Below are positions 9,691 through 17,910 of a stretch of DNA of 64,000 bases, one piece after another. Position 1 is the stretch's first letter; every line of letters starts with the position of its first letter. The position numbers and the translations under genes were made by a program. This DNA is from Rodentibacter haemolyticus (GTDB lineage Bacteria > Pseudomonadota > Gammaproteobacteria > Enterobacterales > Pasteurellaceae). The DNA lies in assembly GCF_015356115.1 (NCBI RefSeq), contig NZ_CP063056.1:1116001-1180000 (forward strand), given 5' to 3'. The notes beneath the pieces were generated by a model that had not been told where the DNA came from, searched no databases, and saw only the letters and a list, made by a program, of their open reading frames with translations.

Positions 9691-9735
9691 AAAGGACTGT
9701 TTTCGATATGCTATCGAATCCGGTCCTTTTTCTTT
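9691..9735 (+). terminator. terminator after the trimeric adhesin
   Basis: AAAGGAC at 9691-9697 pairs with GTCCTTT at 9723-9729, enclosing a second perfect stem (TTCGATA with TATCGAA). A T-rich tail follows. It lies about 70 bases past the adhesin stop codon. Confidence 0.8.
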
Positions 9736-9892
9736 CAATATTATTCCTTCTTCATTATTACCATCGTGAATGAATAGTCCCAACATAATATCTCAAAAAA
9801 ACTGACCGCACTTTTAATCAATCAAGAGGATACTAATTGCTCCTTTACCGATTTAATTTATAATGCTCCGTTTCTTTTATCCGGAGAGCATG

Positions 9893-10300
9893 ATGAGTTT
9901 ATTTGAACGAATTTTTCATTCTATTTTATTTGAACTAGGGGCAATGGCTATCGGTGCATTAGCTGTTTTACTTTTTAGTGATGCGAAAGTTGGCACAGCG
10001 GTAGGCACAGGAGCCGTAATGGCTGTCATGGCGATGTTGTGGAATTTTGTCTTTAATTATTTCTTCGACAAAATTTTTACAGGCAAGCGAGAAGAACGTG
10101 GCTTTGGTTTACGTGTTGCTCATACTTTGGCTTTTGAAGGCGGTCTTTTAATTTTCACGATCCCTGCTATTGCTTATTTGCTGGACTTAACGCTGTTGCA
10201 AGCCTTTATGGTGGATATTGCATTAACACTATTAATCACGTTTTATGCGCTAGTATTTAACTGGGTGTATGACCATTTACGCTTACGTTGGATAAAATAA
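9893..10300 (+). CDS. PACE-family (AceI-like) multidrug efflux transporter
   Basis: About 135 residues with four membrane helices in two repeated halves. Each half begins with the characteristic RxxHxxxFE pattern: ERIFHSILFELG at the N-terminus and LRVAHTLAFEGG at about residue 80. The Glu in helix 1 of AceI couples drug export to protons; here it is E in ILFELG. PACE proteins export biocides such as chlorhexidine and short-chain diamines. The frame is open to ATG at 9863, but ATG at 9893 is preferred because the truncated duplicate at 4540 keeps only this start, with a GGAGAG-type ribosome site just before it. The gene stands alone. Confidence 0.85.
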   Translation: MSLFERIFHSILFELGAMAIGALAVLLFSDAKVGTAVGTGAVMAVMAMLWNFVFNYFFDKIFTGKREERGFGLRVAHTLAFEGGLLIFTIPAIAYLLDLTLLQAFMVDIALTLLITFYALVFNWVYDHLRLRWIK

Positions 10301-10607
10301 AAATTGATTATTGTAAGGTGCGTTACGGCTTCGCCTAACGCCACTCTACACCGGAAAAACATTTTAAAATTTTTGCCACCGTTTCAACCCTATATTTTCG
10401 GTGGGCAACAAGGCTGTAGGGTGGGCAAATTTTTGCCCACCATTTTAATCAGGGTATTTTAGGTGGGCAACAAGGCTGTAGAGTGGGCAAATTTTTGCCC
10501 ACCATTTTAATCAGGGTATTTTAGGTGGGCAACAAGGCTGTAGAGTGGGCAAATTTTTGCCCAGCATTTTAATCAGGGTATTTTAGGTGGGCAACAAGTT
10601 GCCCACC
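10301..10607. other. intergenic repeat block
   Basis: No gene is seen. The stretch starts with a copy of the GGTGCGTTACGGCTTCGCC palindromic repeat (10317-10345) and continues into the 62-bp tandem array at 10400-10610. The end of the DUF1294 gene runs into the last repeat. Confidence 0.7.
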
Positions 10608-10610
10608 CTA
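10400..10610. repeat. 62-bp tandem repeat, three full copies plus a partial
   Basis: Units start at 10400, 10462 and 10524, with a partial unit from 10586. Each contains GTGGGCAAATTTTTGCCCAC, a 20-base palindrome, followed by CATTTTAATC and GGGTATTTTA. Copies differ by a few bases. The partial unit ends in a GGTGGGCAAC/GTTGCCCACC palindrome. Related single copies occur near 13611 and within 34289-34354, so this is a dispersed family, locally amplified. Confidence 0.9.
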
Positions 10611-10886
10611 CGCCCAATAAAGCAGTAAACAAGGCAATCCCGCCACCCAAAGAAATGAACTGATCACCACAGCGAACTTAAAAGTGAAATGTTTTGTTTT
10701 ATGGCGAAATCGCTGCATAGCACAATGCACGCCCATAAACCCACCGAGGAGGCTCAAAAGGAAAAAAGTGTTTTCCGAAATACGCCATTTATGTTGTATA
10801 GCCCGTATCTTATCTTTCCATATCAAAAAATAAGCGGCGATATTCACCGCCGCTAGCCATATCATTAATACCCCAAAAATTATCAT
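10608..10886 (-). CDS. DUF1294-family small membrane protein
   Basis: 92 residues with three hydrophobic segments (about residues 2-20, 40-58 and 70-90). The central pattern IRAIQHKWRISENTFFLLSL and GGFMGVHCAMQRFRHKTKH is the DUF1294 signature, including the conserved RHKT. The family is uncharacterised. The start overlaps the glyA stop by four bases (ATGA), implying translational coupling in the purH-purD-glyA direction. The stop codon lies at the edge of the dispersed repeat array, so the repeat may have replaced the original C-terminal end; the length is nevertheless normal for the family. Confidence 0.8.
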   Translation of the reverse strand: MIIFGVLMIWLAAVNIAAYFLIWKDKIRAIQHKWRISENTFFLLSLLGGFMGVHCAMQRFRHKTKHFTFKFAVVISSFLWVAGLPCLLLYWA

Positions 10887-12148
10887 GCAGCGTAAACAGG
10901 AAGGCGTTTACAAATCGCTAAGACTTTTTCTTTGGTTGCTGCGATCACTTGTTCTTCATTTTCTTTACCAAGCACATCTAATACATCACACATCCAGCCT
11001 GCCAATTCACGGCAATCTTGCTCGGTGAATCCGCGGCGCGTTACCGAAGGTGTGCCTACACGGATACCGGAAGTCACAAATGGTTTTTGCGGATCATTCG
11101 GTACAGAGTTTTTATTCACCGTGATATTCGCTTTGCCTAATGCCGCATCTGCCGCTTTACCGGTTAAACCTTGTTTGATAAAACTGACTAAGAACAGGTG
11201 ATTTTCAGTGCCATTTGACACAACATCAAAACCACGTTGTTTGAACACATCCACCATCGCTTTCGCATTTTTAATCACATTCGCTTGATAGACTTTGTAT
11301 TCAGGCTCTAATGCTTCTTTAAAGCAAACCGCTTTCGCAGCAATAATGTGAACCAACGGACCGCCTTGGTTCGCAGGGAAGACGGAAGACTGAAGTTTTT
11401 TGTAGATTTCCTCATCACCACAAGAGGAAAGGATTAAACCGCCACGTGGCCCGCCTAGGGTTTTATGTGTGGTTGTGGTTACCACGTGTGCGTGTGGTAA
11501 TGGGTTCGGATATAAGCCTGCGGCAATTAAACCCGCTATGTGAGCCATATCTACGAATAAATATGCTCCGACCTCATCAGCGATTTCACGCATTTTTGCC
11601 CAATCCACCACTTGTGAATAAGCAGAAAAACCCGCTACGATCATTTTTGGTTTGCACGTTAACGCTTTTTGACGAACATCTTCATAATCAATTAATCCAT
11701 CCGCCGTGATACCGTATAACACTGAGTTATAAATTTTACCGGAGAAGCTGACTTTCGCACCGTGAGTTAAATGCCCGCCGTGTGCCAAATCCATTCCTAA
11801 GATCGTATCGCCCGCATTAATTAATGCACCATACACCGCTGCGTTCGCCTGTGAACCGGAATGCGGTTGCACGTTTGCATAATCCGCCCCGAATAATTCT
11901 TTTGCACGATCAATCGCAAGCTGCTCCACAATATCCGCGTACTCACAACCGCCGTAGTAACGCTTACCCGGATAGCCTTCCGCGTATTTATTGGTAAATT
12001 GTGAACCTTGCGCTTCCATCACTCGTGGACTGGCATAGTTTTCAGAGGCAATTAATTCAATATGTTCTTCTTGGCGACGATTCTCATCCAAAATCGCTTG
12101 CCATAACACCGAATCATAATCGGCAATCGTCATTTTTTTACTAAACAT
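10883..12148 (-). CDS. glyA: serine hydroxymethyltransferase
   Basis: 421 residues, full length. It interconverts serine and glycine with tetrahydrofolate, supplying one-carbon units, in the cytoplasm with pyridoxal phosphate. The PLP lysine motif TTTHKTLGGPRGG is present at about residue 225, as are the N-terminal IELIASENYASP and YAEGYPGKRYYGG substrate motifs. AGGAGA precedes the ATG. It follows purD and purH in the order found in H. influenzae, where purines and one-carbon units are linked through 10-formyl-THF. The last four bases overlap the downstream DUF1294 gene. Confidence 0.97.
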   Translation of the reverse strand: MFSKKMTIADYDSVLWQAILDENRRQEEHIELIASENYASPRVMEAQGSQFTNKYAEGYPGKRYYGGCEYADIVEQLAIDRAKELFGADYANVQPHSGSQANAAVYGALINAGDTILGMDLAHGGHLTHGAKVSFSGKIYNSVLYGITADGLIDYEDVRQKALTCKPKMIVAGFSAYSQVVDWAKMREIADEVGAYLFVDMAHIAGLIAAGLYPNPLPHAHVVTTTTHKTLGGPRGGLILSSCGDEEIYKKLQSSVFPANQGGPLVHIIAAKAVCFKEALEPEYKVYQANVIKNAKAMVDVFKQRGFDVVSNGTENHLFLVSFIKQGLTGKAADAALGKANITVNKNSVPNDPQKPFVTSGIRVGTPSVTRRGFTEQDCRELAGWMCDVLDVLGKENEEQVIAATKEKVLAICKRLPVYAA

Positions 12149-12274
12149 TGTGTTCTCCTGTTATTGTGATCTGTTGATGGGCAGTTTACCCGTTTATGAA
12201 TTAAAGTTTAATTAAAATTTAGTTCATAATTTTCATTTTAATTATTAACTTAATTCATTGTTATCGAATCAATA

Positions 12275-13576
12275 TCATTTTCGGTTATTTTGTTGCTCAC
12301 GCACAACGGCACGATAGCCAATATCACGGCGATAAAATCTACCTGCCCATTGGATTTGTTCAGCGAGGGAGAGGGCTTGTTGTTGAGCCTCAAATACAGA
12401 ATTTCCTAATGCCGTGGCACAAAGTACACGCCCGCCATTAGTGAGTAATTTCCCGTCTTTTTGTTCTACACCGGCTAAGAAAACTTTTTGGTTTTTGACC
12501 GCACTTTCTGCCGGAATACCTATGATTTCATCGCCTTTACGATAATCCGCAGGATAACCTTCCGCCGCTAATACAATACCCAGAGCGGCTTGTTCGCACC
12601 ATTGGGATTTTTGGCTATCCAATTTTCCTTCACAAGCGGCAAGGCAAAGTTCAACTAAATCAGATTGCAAACGCATCATAATAGGTTGGGTTTCCGGATC
12701 ACCGAAACGACAATTAAATTCGATCACTTTTGGTTGACCATTCGGCATAATCATTAATCCTGCATAGAGAAAGCCCGTATAAACATTTCCTTCTGTCGCC
12801 ATACCTTTAACGGTTGGATAAATAACCTCTTGCATAATACGTTGATGAATATCAGGAGTAACGACAGGTGCCGGTGAATAAGCCCCCATCCCCCCCGTAT
12901 TTAACCCCGTATCATTTTCACCAACCCGTTTATGATCTTGACTGGTTGCCATCGGCTCAACATTTTCGCCGTCCACCATGACGATAAAACTGGCTTCTTC
13001 GCCATCTAAAAACTCTTCAATGACAACACGGCTGCCTGCGTCCCCAAAGGCATTACCTGATAACATATCGCGCACGGCATCTTCCGCTTCCTGCAATGTC
13101 ATTGCAACAATCACCCCTTTGCCCGCCGCCAAGCCATCTGCTTTTACCACAATAGGCGCACCTTTTTCCCGCAAATAGGCAATCGCAGGTTCAATTTCGG
13201 TAAAGTTTTGGTATTCCGCTGTTGGAATTTTATGGCGGGCTAAAAAATCTTTTGTGAAAGCTTTAGATCCTTCAAGCTGTGCAGCCGCTTGGGTCGGACC
13301 GAAAATTTTTAATCCTGCCGCACGGAAAGCGTCCACCACACCGATTACCAATGGCGCTTCAGGCCCAACAATCGTTAAGCCGACTTGGTTATCTTGAGCA
13401 AATTTTACTAAAGCGGGAATATCTGTTGCTGAAATAGTAACATTTTCTACTTTAGCTTCTAATGCAGTGCCTGCATTACCAGGGGCAACAAAAACTTTTG
13501 TCGCTAATGGCGATTGAGCGGCTTTCCAAGCAAGAGCGTGTTCACGACCGCCGTTTCCGATAATTAAAATATTCAT
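12275..13576 (-). CDS. purD: phosphoribosylamine-glycine ligase
   Basis: 433 residues. It joins phosphoribosylamine to glycine in an ATP-dependent step of de novo purine synthesis. The N-terminal domain opens with MNILIIGNGGREHALAWK and GPEAPLVIGVVD, followed by the ATP-grasp core (KADGLAAGKGVIVA near residue 145) and the metal-binding FNCRFGDPETQ near residue 287, all intact. It lies between purH and glyA on the same strand. A dispersed repeat and a hairpin separate it from purH, so transcription from the purH promoter may be partly attenuated before purD. It contains an uptake sequence near 12500. Confidence 0.97.
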   Translation of the reverse strand: MNILIIGNGGREHALAWKAAQSPLATKVFVAPGNAGTALEAKVENVTISATDIPALVKFAQDNQVGLTIVGPEAPLVIGVVDAFRAAGLKIFGPTQAAAQLEGSKAFTKDFLARHKIPTAEYQNFTEIEPAIAYLREKGAPIVVKADGLAAGKGVIVAMTLQEAEDAVRDMLSGNAFGDAGSRVVIEEFLDGEEASFIVMVDGENVEPMATSQDHKRVGENDTGLNTGGMGAYSPAPVVTPDIHQRIMQEVIYPTVKGMATEGNVYTGFLYAGLMIMPNGQPKVIEFNCRFGDPETQPIMMRLQSDLVELCLAACEGKLDSQKSQWCEQAALGIVLAAEGYPADYRKGDEIIGIPAESAVKNQKVFLAGVEQKDGKLLTNGGRVLCATALGNSVFEAQQQALSLAEQIQWAGRFYRRDIGYRAVVREQQNNRK

Positions 13577-13610
13577 AATGATCCTTATATGTTGTGATTG
13601 TCGAAAATGG

Positions 13611-13680
13611 GTAGAGTGGGCAAATTTTTGCCCACCATTTTAATCACGGTATTTTAGGTGGGCAACAAGTTGCCCACCTA
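13611..13680. repeat. single copy of the GTGGGCAAA palindromic repeat
   Basis: About 70 bases nearly identical to the 62-bp units at 10400-10610: the GTGGGCAAATTTTTGCCCAC palindrome, CATTTTAATC, then a GGTGGGCAAC/GTTGCCCACC palindrome. It sits between purH and purD. Confidence 0.85.
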
Positions 13681-13719
13681 AAATAATGATTGATTTTCTT
13701 TGGCAAGAAAAAATAAACT

Positions 13720-13743
13720 CGGTCTTTCAAAATTGAAAGACCG
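13720..13743 (-). terminator. hairpin after purH
   Basis: CGGTCTTTCA and TGAAAGACCG form a perfect 10-bp stem. On the minus strand it is followed by a T-rich tail, as in a rho-independent terminator. It begins 11 bases past the purH stop, within the presumed purH-purD operon, and so could be a partial terminator. Confidence 0.8.
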
Positions 13744-13754
13744 AAATATCAATC

Positions 13755-15353
13755 TTAATGTCTAAAATGGCGCATTCCCGTTAATACCATCACCATATTG
13801 TGCTCGTCCGCCGCATCAATCACTTCTTGATCACGCATTGAACCGCCCGGGTGAATAACACACTGAATGCCTACTTTGGCTGCCGCATCAATGCCATCAC
13901 GGAATGGGAAAAAGGCATCGGATGCCATCACACAGCCGGCGACATCCAAACCTTCGTCTTGTGCTTTAATGCCGGCGATTTTCGCTGAATAAACACGACT
14001 CATTTGCCCTGCGCCGATACCGATGGTTTGGTTATTTTTGGCATAAACGATAGCATTAGATTTCACAAATTTTGCGACTTTCCAACAGAATAATAAATCT
14101 TTAAGTTCTTGTTCCGTTGGTTGGCGTTTACTGACGACTTTTAAGTCCTCTAAGCCAACCATACCTAAATCAGCATCCTGCACTAACAAGCCACCGTTCA
14201 CACGTTTGAAATCTAAACGTTGAGTACGCTCGTGCCATTCTCCGCATTCAAGCAAGCGAACATTTTTCTTACGCTTCACCACTTCTATTGCCGCAGGAGA
14301 AACTTTTGGTGCAATAATCACTTCAACAAATTGACGTTCTACAATCTCATTTGCGGTTTGTTCGTCTAACTCACGATTAAAGGCAATAATGCCGCCGAAT
14401 GCAGAAGTCGGATCCGTTTGATAAGCACGGTTGTAGGCCTCCAAAATATCTTCCCCTAATGCCACGCCACAGGGATTTGCATGTTTAACGATCACGCAAG
14501 CCGGTTCGTCAAATTCTTTTACACATTCAAGTGCGGCATCCGTATCGGCGATATTGTTGTAAGAAAGCGCTTTACCTTGTAATTGTTTAGCTGTGGAAAC
14601 GCTGGCTTCTTGCACATTTTGTTCAATATAAAATGCCGCATTTTGGTGAGAATTTTCACCGTAACGCATCGTTTGTTTACGGATAAAATTAAGATTAAAA
14701 GTCCGTGGAAATTGACCGCACTTCGCATTTGCATCTTCTTCGGCTGCCGTATAATAAGGTTTCACGAGCTGACCGAAATAGTTTGCGATCATCGAATCAT
14801 ATTGTGCGGTATGTTCGAAAGCTTTGATAGCAAGATCAAAGCGGGTTTCTAAAGTAAGACTGTTTTGGTGTTGATCCATTTCCGCAAGAATTGCGTTGAA
14901 ATCATTATTATTTACCACAATCGCTACATCTTTATGGTTTTTCGCTGCAGAACGCACCATTGTCGGTCCACCGATATCAATATTTTCTACGGCATCAGCC
15001 AAGGTACAATCCGGTTTTGCCACTGTTGCGGCAAAAGGATATAAATTCACCACCACCATATCGATACCTTCAATGCCGTGTTGTTGCATAACGGCATCAT
15101 CCGTACCACGGCGACCTAAAATACCGCCATGAACTTTCGGGTGTAAGGTTTTTACACGACCGTCCATCATTTCAGGGAAACCGGTATAATCAGACACTTC
15201 AGTAACCGGTAAACCGTTTTGTTCTAAAAGTTTTGCCGTACCGCCGGTAGAAAGTAATTTTACCCCCCTTTGAATCAAACCTTGGGCAAATTCCACAATC
15301 CCTGTTTTATCTGAAACGCTTAATAAAGCCTGACGAATAGGACGAGCTGTCAT
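13755..15353 (-). CDS. purH: bifunctional AICAR formyltransferase / IMP cyclohydrolase
   Basis: 532 residues, full length. It catalyses the last two steps of IMP synthesis. The N-terminal cyclohydrolase domain begins QALLSVSDKTGIVEFAQGL and contains STGGTAKLLEQNG and MMDGRVKTLHPKVHGG. The C-terminal transformylase domain has VKHANPCGVALG and CWKVAKFVKSNAIVYAKN with the catalytic Lys/His region. It is first in the purH-purD-glyA order and has a PurR-type operator with a perfect -10 hexamer just upstream. Confidence 0.97.
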   Translation of the reverse strand: MTARPIRQALLSVSDKTGIVEFAQGLIQRGVKLLSTGGTAKLLEQNGLPVTEVSDYTGFPEMMDGRVKTLHPKVHGGILGRRGTDDAVMQQHGIEGIDMVVVNLYPFAATVAKPDCTLADAVENIDIGGPTMVRSAAKNHKDVAIVVNNNDFNAILAEMDQHQNSLTLETRFDLAIKAFEHTAQYDSMIANYFGQLVKPYYTAAEEDANAKCGQFPRTFNLNFIRKQTMRYGENSHQNAAFYIEQNVQEASVSTAKQLQGKALSYNNIADTDAALECVKEFDEPACVIVKHANPCGVALGEDILEAYNRAYQTDPTSAFGGIIAFNRELDEQTANEIVERQFVEVIIAPKVSPAAIEVVKRKKNVRLLECGEWHERTQRLDFKRVNGGLLVQDADLGMVGLEDLKVVSKRQPTEQELKDLLFCWKVAKFVKSNAIVYAKNNQTIGIGAGQMSRVYSAKIAGIKAQDEGLDVAGCVMASDAFFPFRDGIDAAAKVGIQCVIHPGGSMRDQEVIDAADEHNMVMVLTGMRHFRH

Positions 15354-15389
15354 TGAATTTTTTCCTTAATAATTAAAATAAGCGGGCGC

Positions 15390-15411
15390 ATTATAGCGCA
15401 AACGGTTGCGT
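15390..15411 (-). promoter_or_regulatory. purH promoter -10 and PurR operator
   Basis: The 16 bases at 15396-15411 (GCGCAAACGGTTGCGT) match the PurR box pattern (consensus ACGCAAACGTTTTCGT) and are nearly palindromic. On the minus strand they lie directly before TATAAT (15390-15395), in the spacer of the promoter, where a bound repressor would block RNA polymerase. Purine-dependent repression is inferred from the known family. Confidence 0.75.
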
Positions 15412-15438
15412 AAATATAGAAAAGATTGAAAAAGAAAA

Positions 15439-15457
15439 GCCCACGCAAGGTGGGCTA
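15439..15457 (-). terminator. terminator after the DoxX-like gene
   Basis: AGCCCAC and GTGGGCT form a 7-bp stem with a 5-base loop, followed on the minus strand by TTTTCTTTTTC. It lies 24 bases past the stop codon. Confidence 0.85.
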
Positions 15458-15480
15458 TGAAGATTATAAATTTTACAAAA

Positions 15481-15882
15481 TTAATTTTTCTTAAATTTGT
15501 TATCTAATGCAAACGCCCCTGAGCCGGCAAAAACAAAATAGAAGAATACGACAGAATATAGTAAGGCAAGTTCCCCTCCATTTGCGAGAGGGAAAAATAA
15601 GTTCCCTTGCGCTGCGTGCATAAAGAAATAAGCGTATGCCATTTGTCCGGATAAAATAAATGCCGCAGGACGGGTAAATAAGCCAAAAAGTATCAAAATC
15701 CCCCCGACAATTTCAATAACTCCACCGACAATCATCAAAGGCGCATCTACCGCACCGTTACCGCCGGTCATTGAAACGGGAAATTCCCAGAACTTTGCCG
15801 TACCATGTAAAATAAACATATAAGCGGCAGCGATACGCAATAACGCTAAACCATAAGGACGAAATTTTTCAAGATTGTTCAT
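15481..15882 (-). CDS. DoxX-family membrane protein
   Basis: 133 residues with four hydrophobic helices and the DoxX pattern: LALLRIAAAYMFILHGTAKF at the N-terminus, VGGVIEIVGGILILFGLFTR in the middle and GELALLYSVVFFYFVFAG at the end. DoxX-like proteins are inner-membrane proteins linked to redox or oxidative stress in some bacteria, but the reaction is not established. It lies alone between dsbD and purH on the same strand and has its own terminator. I cannot assign a specific function. Confidence 0.85.
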   Translation of the reverse strand: MNNLEKFRPYGLALLRIAAAYMFILHGTAKFWEFPVSMTGGNGAVDAPLMIVGGVIEIVGGILILFGLFTRPAAFILSGQMAYAYFFMHAAQGNLFFPLANGGELALLYSVVFFYFVFAGSGAFALDNKFKKN

Positions 15883-15990
15883 AATGCTTTCCTTTTAAAA
15901 GACGAGTTAAAAAACGTATTGATCATAATCCTTAACATTTGGTTAAACAATAACAATATTTGAAAAAGACTTTCTACTTTGCGTTGAAAA

Positions 15991-17721
15991 TTATGACTTA
16001 AGGTTCAATTTATTGATCCAAGTTAAAAAGGTTTCCGCATCCATAAAACCGCTAACTCGACTACCTGAAATCTCATTGCCCGTTCGGTCTAAAAACAAAA
16101 TTGTTGGCAAGCCAAGAACCTGATAACGTTCCATTATCGCTTTATTTTCAGCGCTATTTTTTGTCATATCCACTTGTAGCAATAAAAGATTCCCGAAAGC
16201 ATTTTGCACCTTTTCATCACTAAAAGTGTATTTTTCAAGTTCTTTGCAAGCCACACACCAATCTGCATATAAATCTAACATAGCAATCGAATGAGGATTC
16301 TGTGAAAGCACTTCATCTAACTCTTGTAAATTTTGGATACGCTGAAATTTAACTTGCGAAACTTCCGGATTTTTGACCGCACTTTGTACGCCGGATTGGT
16401 TCTGCCACACGAAGTTTTGTAAAGGTTGAACGGCGATCATCGCACAACCGAAAGCGAAAATTTTCACCGCATAACCCATACCGTTTTTTGGCATTTGTAA
16501 GGCAAACCAAATGAAGAAAACCGTTGCTAATAATGCCCATAGACGTGGTTCCCAAACCTCCGGCAAAATACGTGAAAGCAAGAACACCGGTAAAGCCAGC
16601 ATAACAAAGCCGAAACTTTGTTTAACCGTGTTCATCCACGCCCCTGATTTCGGCAAAATTTTGTTTCCGAATAAAGTAATTAACATTAACGGAATCCCCA
16701 TCCCCAAGGCGAGTAAGTACAAGGTGAGCGCACCGGTAACCAAATCGCCGCTTTGCGCGACATACAACAACGCACCGGAAAGCGGGGCTGAAGTACAAGG
16801 TGAAGCGACAAGTCCTGCAATCATTCCCATTAAAAATGCTCCGCCGAAAGCACCGGAGGTTTGTTTTTGGCTTAAGGCATTTAATTTGGTTTGAAAAGAA
16901 GCGGGAAGCTGTAAAGTAAATACGCCGAACATCGACAATGCCAAAAGCGCAAATAAGAGAGAAAGCGCAACCATTACATAAGGATGTTGCAACGCAATTT
17001 GAAAAGGTAAACCGATTGCGGCGACAGCTAATCCCAGTAAGGTGTAAGTCAATGCCATACCTTGCACATAAAGGAAACTTAAAGAAAAAGCTCGCACCAT
17101 ATTCGGGCGATTTTGCTGCCCGATGACAATCGCAGAGAGCAATGGCAACATAGGCAACACGCAAGGCGTGAAAGCAAGCCCTAATCCTAACAAGAAAAAG
17201 CCCAATACCGCATATTTACTTTTGAATAATCCTTCAGCCAAGCGATCTTGCTCCGCCTGAAGTGCGGTTGTTTTTTCTTCAAAATCGGTTATCGGTAAAT
17301 CCGCAACTCGTAGAGATTTCGTTTCAGGAGGATAACAAAATCCCTCGGTACAGCCTTGGTAGGAAATTTCTATATGCTGCTCTGCGGTAAATTCCTTCCC
17401 GGAAAAATAAGCATCTAAGGGTTGAGTAAACACTTTTACTTCACCAAAATAAGGATCTTGATGAACTTCCGATTGCTGACCGAAATTGACGGAAAGTAAT
17501 TGCGATTCCCCCTCCTTTCTTGCCTCAATTTTATCTTGGTAAAGGTAATAACCTTTTGCCGTATCCCAACGAATATGAAGCTGTGTTTTATCGGTAGAAA
17601 TTTCAGCGGAAAGCGGAAAGGCTTCATCGACGTTTAAAAAAGAAGATTTGTTATCAAATAACCCGGCATGACTAAAAAATGCGGTCAAGATGAAGCTAAA
17701 AAAAAGAAGATGATTTTTCAT
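15991..17721 (-). CDS. dsbD: thiol:disulfide interchange protein DsbD (DipZ)
   Basis: 576 residues. It carries electrons from cytoplasmic thioredoxin across the inner membrane to keep periplasmic DsbC/DsbE-type proteins reduced. A signal peptide (MKNHLLFFSFILTAFFSHA) leads into the periplasmic alpha domain with CTEGFC. The membrane beta domain has eight helices and the Cys pair in FTPCVLP and ASPCTSAP. The C-terminal thioredoxin-like gamma domain carries DWCVACK, so all six functional cysteines are present. It is transcribed divergently from arcA. The length is normal for the family. Confidence 0.95.
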   Translation of the reverse strand: MKNHLLFFSFILTAFFSHAGLFDNKSSFLNVDEAFPLSAEISTDKTQLHIRWDTAKGYYLYQDKIEARKEGESQLLSVNFGQQSEVHQDPYFGEVKVFTQPLDAYFSGKEFTAEQHIEISYQGCTEGFCYPPETKSLRVADLPITDFEEKTTALQAEQDRLAEGLFKSKYAVLGFFLLGLGLAFTPCVLPMLPLLSAIVIGQQNRPNMVRAFSLSFLYVQGMALTYTLLGLAVAAIGLPFQIALQHPYVMVALSLLFALLALSMFGVFTLQLPASFQTKLNALSQKQTSGAFGGAFLMGMIAGLVASPCTSAPLSGALLYVAQSGDLVTGALTLYLLALGMGIPLMLITLFGNKILPKSGAWMNTVKQSFGFVMLALPVFLLSRILPEVWEPRLWALLATVFFIWFALQMPKNGMGYAVKIFAFGCAMIAVQPLQNFVWQNQSGVQSAVKNPEVSQVKFQRIQNLQELDEVLSQNPHSIAMLDLYADWCVACKELEKYTFSDEKVQNAFGNLLLLQVDMTKNSAENKAIMERYQVLGLPTILFLDRTGNEISGSRVSGFMDAETFLTWINKLNLKS

Positions 17722-17792
17722 AGGTTATATGGATTAAAGAGATAAATTTTTGTGACGAAATCTTAACACAAAGCAAATCAAAAGCCCAAAAG

Positions 17793-17808
17793 TATGATTT
17801 AGATCATA
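17793..17808. promoter_or_regulatory. FNR-like palindrome between dsbD and arcA
   Basis: TATGATTTAGATCATA is a perfect dyad apart from the central four bases and contains TGAT-N4-ATCA, the core of the FNR site. It lies about 100 bases before the arcA start. arcA is FNR-activated in E. coli; the same is inferred here. Confidence 0.55.
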
Positions 17809-17910
17809 AAAAATGGAAAGTTCCGAAGAAATAACCGCACTTTTCCATTGTTACAACTATGTTATAAAGCTAAAATAGCCGTTGGTAGAAGTGAGTAAAA
17901 GGATTGGAAA

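Noticed and set aside
10608..10886. DUF1294 gene as a pseudogene truncated by the repeat array
   Set aside because: Length and all three hydrophobic segments are normal for the family, so the shifted stop codon need not have damaged it.
12149..12274. Riboswitch before glyA
   Set aside because: The 126 bases are AT-rich without recognisable glycine or purine aptamer motifs.
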